Assembly (NCBI GenBank): GCA_964462535.1
Contig: CAYWXV010000101.1
Span: 1-7,379, forward strand
Length of the DNA stretch: 7,379 nt
Direction of reading: 5' to 3'
Origin: CAYWXV01 sp964462535
GTDB lineage: Bacteria > Bacteroidota > Ignavibacteria > OLB7
The notes beneath the pieces were generated by a model, which saw nothing but the letters and a program-made list of their open reading frames with translations, was not told where the DNA came from and ran no database searches. A program made the translations under genes and the position numbers. Of this stretch, positions 5,506 through 7,379 are shown piece by piece. The number at the start of each line of letters is the position of its first letter. Positions within the stretch are counted from its first letter, which is position 1.

Positions 5506-5856
5506 ATGCGCTTTGGACATATCGAAATCTTCTCTCGCGACCCGATCCGATCGAGTGAGTTCTACACCTCTCTCCTGGGTTTTGAAGTGGTGGGTATTCA
5601 GGGGGGCGTCTTCGTGTGGATGAAACTAGGGGAGGTGGAGATTCTGCTGCGTCCCGGTCAGCCGCCGACGTCTCCAGATACCTACCCGCACGCCGCGATG
5701 GGACTGGTCCTCTATACCGACGACCTCATGCCACTACACGATCGTATCGCGCGGGAGGGATTGAACCTGGACGATGTAGATAAGACTGGAAAATGTTTCG
5801 CATTCACCGACCCCGATGGCAACTGGATTCAGATCGTCAATCCCGACGACATGTGA
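5506..5856 (+). CDS. VOC (glyoxalase/bleomycin resistance/dioxygenase) superfamily protein
   Basis: 116-residue single-module vicinal oxygen chelate protein. It starts MRFGHIEIFSRD with H5 at the first usual ligand position, followed by the helix SSEFYTSLLGFEVV (17-30), the strand VEILLRP with E45, MGLVLYTDDL (65-74) and the closing motif FTDPDGNWIQIVNP (100-113). At the other two ligand positions the usual His is G66 and the usual Glu is Q109, by my alignment. A normal glyoxalase-type metal site is therefore doubtful, and a binding or non-metal role is possible. The open frame runs upstream to 5422, but that part overlaps the TfoX gene. The ATG at 5506 directly precedes the conserved first strand, so it is preferred. 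The leader is C-rich with CTCATTCCCC and AACT and has no Shine-Dalgarno sequence. Confidence 0.85.
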   Translation: MRFGHIEIFSRDPIRSSEFYTSLLGFEVVGIQGGVFVWMKLGEVEILLRPGQPPTSPDTYPHAAMGLVLYTDDLMPLHDRIAREGLNLDDVDKTGKCFAFTDPDGNWIQIVNPDDM

Positions 5857-5877
5857 ATGCGCACCGGCATTCCACGT

Positions 5878-6003
5878 GGGAGTCTGTTGAAATAGACGTG
5901 ATCTCTGCGTTGCGCTCCTCATTGCTCACCGCCGCGTACGTCCGGTACACCTCATTCGCCCGTGGTCGCGCGACGTGAACAATCTCCCGAAACACCGGTG
6001 TTT
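5878..6003. repeat. Convergent intergenic region with inverted repeat and 14-bp palindrome
   Basis: This lies between the convergent VOC and ABC permease genes (gap 5857-6013). GGGAG..TGTT (5878-5888) pairs with AACA..CTCCC (5978-5988) at 9 of 11 positions, and ACGT (5896-5899) pairs with ACGT (5973-5976) after an unequal gap. Between the arms are an imperfect direct repeat (CTCCTCATTGCTC 5915-5927 and CACCTCATTCGCC 5948-5960) and the palindrome GTCGCGCGAC (5965-5974). Immediately beyond is the perfect palindrome AAACACCGGTGTTT (5990-6003). It could be a small mobile palindromic element or a weak bidirectional terminator. The 9/11 arm match alone could arise by chance. Confidence 0.35.
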
Positions 6004-6013
6004 TACCAGTCTG

Positions 6014-7270
6014 CTAGCCCTTGATCCACTTCAAGATCTCGCGGGGGGACGGGCGCTTCCCATACAGGAGTATCGCAGTGCGGAACACGCGACCCGAAGC
6101 CCATACAAGCACGACGGTCGTCGCGGCTAAAACGGCGAACGAAGCAACGATTTCCATCGTTGACGGCATCTTCGCCGTCAGGCGAATCATCATCATCGAA
6201 GAGGTCATGAACGGAATGAAGCTGAGGACCTTGACATAGGAAGCATCAGGGTTCTGCAGTACACTAGCCGCGATGACGATCGGCATCACCATCAGTAGAA
6301 CCAGATATGACGTGGCAAGCTGCGCCTCCTGTTCCGTACTTACCAGCGATCCGACTCCGATAAATATTGCGGCGTACAGGATGTAGCCAAGGATGACGTA
6401 GCCGGCAAGCAATGGGAGGACGTCGTAGAGCGATTGAATTGTCTGAACGGTGTTGGTTGGAACCGCGACAGCACTCGCGATGCCGACGGCGATGAACCCC
6501 CACGCCAGGATCTGTGTGACCCCTAGCCCGCTGAGGCCGATGAGCTTACCCCACATCAGTTCCGACGGCGTCGTCGAACTGACAATCAAATCCATCACAC
6601 GATTCGACTTCTCCTCGACCAGGCTCCGCACAAGCGACTGGCCGGTCGTCATCACCAGAAACATCAGCAGGAGCGTTCCTCCAATCGCCATGAAAAAGGT
6701 TGGGAGGAATCCTGAGGTCTCCGCCGTGCCGTCCTTCGACAGCTTCACAGTTCCGAGATCGATATCGACGAGCGACTTTTTGTAGAGGGCAGTATCAATT
6801 CCAAACGCGGTTAATCGTGACTCCGTCGATATCGTCTCCAACGCACTCTGTAGCCTCGATACCAGACGGATGTTTGATGGATTTGGGCTGCGGTATATCC
6901 CCGTGTCGGCACTGCTGAATATCACAAGGGTACCCTCGGTCAATTCAGCCAAAGCCATGCTGTCGGCACGGCGCAATTCCGGTACTCCTCGCGCGCCAAG
7001 CGTCGTCAACAGATATCGTGGGGTCTTCCCGTCTGGAAGCAACCACTTCGACTCCACGTACTCTTTCAAGGGCTGAAAGAGATGACCTGTAGAGTCGATC
7101 ACGGCAATCATCTCGGTCTTCTCTGAATCCTGCTCAATCAACAAGGAGGGGACCACGCTGAATGCGACCATCAGAAGAGGCGTGATCACAACGGAAACGA
7201 TGAAACCCCGCTCGCGCACGCGACGACTGTATTCCCACCATGCTGTTGTCTTGATTCGGTTCCAGTTCAT
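6014..7270 (-). CDS. ABC-2 type transporter permease (NatB-like)
   Basis: 418-residue integral membrane subunit of an ABC exporter of the NatB/COG1668 type. Segment 1 (about residues 22-44) follows a basic N-terminus (EYSRRVRERGF). A large soluble domain, probably extracytoplasmic, spans about 45-187. The remaining segments are at about 188-210, 246-270, 283-308, 318-337 and 373-395, perhaps with a further short one near 348-365. The family signature is LVEEKSNRVMDLIVSSTTP (217-235), followed by SELMWGKLIG, with the cytoplasmic helix between segments 2 and 3. NatB-type permeases work with an ATPase (NatA), exporting Na+ or other substrates; the substrate here is unknown. No ATPase gene is seen downstream, and upstream only 109 nt are available. 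There is no Shine-Dalgarno sequence; the leader carries CAACCAAC (7286-7293, minus). Confidence 0.92.
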   Translation of the reverse strand: MNWNRIKTTAWWEYSRRVRERGFIVSVVITPLLMVAFSVVPSLLIEQDSEKTEMIAVIDSTGHLFQPLKEYVESKWLLPDGKTPRYLLTTLGARGVPELRRADSMALAELTEGTLVIFSSADTGIYRSPNPSNIRLVSRLQSALETISTESRLTAFGIDTALYKKSLVDIDLGTVKLSKDGTAETSGFLPTFFMAIGGTLLLMFLVMTTGQSLVRSLVEEKSNRVMDLIVSSTTPSELMWGKLIGLSGLGVTQILAWGFIAVGIASAVAVPTNTVQTIQSLYDVLPLLAGYVILGYILYAAIFIGVGSLVSTEQEAQLATSYLVLLMVMPIVIAASVLQNPDASYVKVLSFIPFMTSSMMMIRLTAKMPSTMEIVASFAVLAATTVVLVWASGRVFRTAILLYGKRPSPREILKWIKG

Positions 7271-7285
7271 GAGGCGCTTCTGCTT

Positions 7286-7293
7286 GTTGGTTG
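7286..7293 (-). repeat. CAACCAAC leader motif before the ABC permease
   Basis: Read on the minus strand, CAACCAAC lies 15 nt before the permease ATG. It is the fourth start-proximal occurrence of this motif in the window and the only one on the minus strand. There is no Shine-Dalgarno sequence between it and the start. Confidence 0.35.
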
Positions 7294-7320
7294 CCGATTC
7301 GTACTCCCCTCGGACATAAT
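7291..7320 (+). promoter_or_regulatory. Possible sigma70-type promoter for a divergent gene
   Basis: TTGCCG (7291-7296) and CATAAT (7315-7320) match -35 and -10 consensus at 4 of 6 and 5 of 6 positions with an 18-nt spacer. Transcription would start near 7327, about 20 nt before the ATG at 7349. If the lineage uses Bacteroidota-type promoters, this match loses weight. Confidence 0.3.
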
Positions 7321-7348
7321 CACCCTGCCCGGGGGGTAATCTGTCATC

Positions 7349-7379
7349 ATGTCAAATCAAACGTCCGTCTCCTCCTCAT
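7349..7379 (+). CDS. Possible start of a divergent gene, cut by the window edge
   Basis: An ATG at 7349 opens a frame reading MSNQTSVSSS up to the last base. Upstream are a G-run (7331-7336) and a possible promoter. Only ten codons are visible, so no function can be given. The alternative is that a minus-strand gene ends here: that strand has an open frame ending in RRRRTFDLT with a stop at 7347-7349, which could be the end of a partner ATPase gene. The sequence does not decide between these. Confidence 0.25.
   Translation, partial: MSNQTSVSSS

Noticed and set aside
7350..7355. Perfect TTGACA (-35) on the minus strand upstream of the permease
   Set aside because: No -10-like hexamer lies 16-18 nt downstream; that position is C/G-rich.

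Overview
The window is a moderately GC-rich bacterial chromosome segment with eight complete protein genes, seven on the plus strand and one converging on the minus strand, plus a possible partial gene at the right edge. No taxon can be fixed from this sequence alone. Most genes lack a Shine-Dalgarno sequence and start after C/A-rich leaders, there is a LURP-one-related protein and an EI-type phosphotransferase, and small palindromic repeats lie between genes. Together these suggest a member of the FCB group (Bacteroidota/Chlorobiota/Kapabacteria/Ignavibacteria-like) or a similar lineage. This is inference and weakly held.

Layout. 38-1678: PTS enzyme I, complete in its catalytic residues but about 31 residues shorter after the active-site Cys than E. 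coli EI. Its stop codon lies inside a 14-nt tandem repeat, followed by a REP-like palindrome. 1867-4180: a probable four-gene operon of a LURP-one/YxjI-family protein, a DinB-fold protein, a GNAT acetyltransferase (start overlaps the DinB stop as ATGA) and a MarC-family membrane protein. 4181-4404 is a non-coding stretch with stem-loops and the leader of the next gene. 4405-4920: a second, divergent DinB-fold protein with a strong Shine-Dalgarno sequence; its 3' UTR carries a 15-bp bulged hairpin and then a textbook intrinsic terminator. 5141-5856: a TfoX N-terminal-domain protein with a strong Shine-Dalgarno sequence, then a small VOC/glyoxalase-fold protein. 5857-6013 is a convergent intergenic region with palindromic sequence. 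6014-7270 (minus): an ABC-2 type (NatB-like) permease with no ATPase gene visible beside it. 7291-7379: a possible divergent promoter and the first codons of another gene.

How the genes fit together. EI is expected to pass phosphate from PEP to HPr, whose gene is not in the window. The middle genes are small stress, detoxification or housekeeping accessory proteins (two DinB-fold, GNAT, VOC, TfoX-N) with no obvious shared pathway; a link to low-molecular-weight thiols is possible but only inferred. I did not find a clear undescribed multi-gene system. The most notable signals are small: repeated SD-less CAACCAAC/AACT leaders, a repeat element present in inverted and partial copies that abuts start codons, a DinB-fold protein with two of three metal ligands replaced, and a structured 3' UTR.
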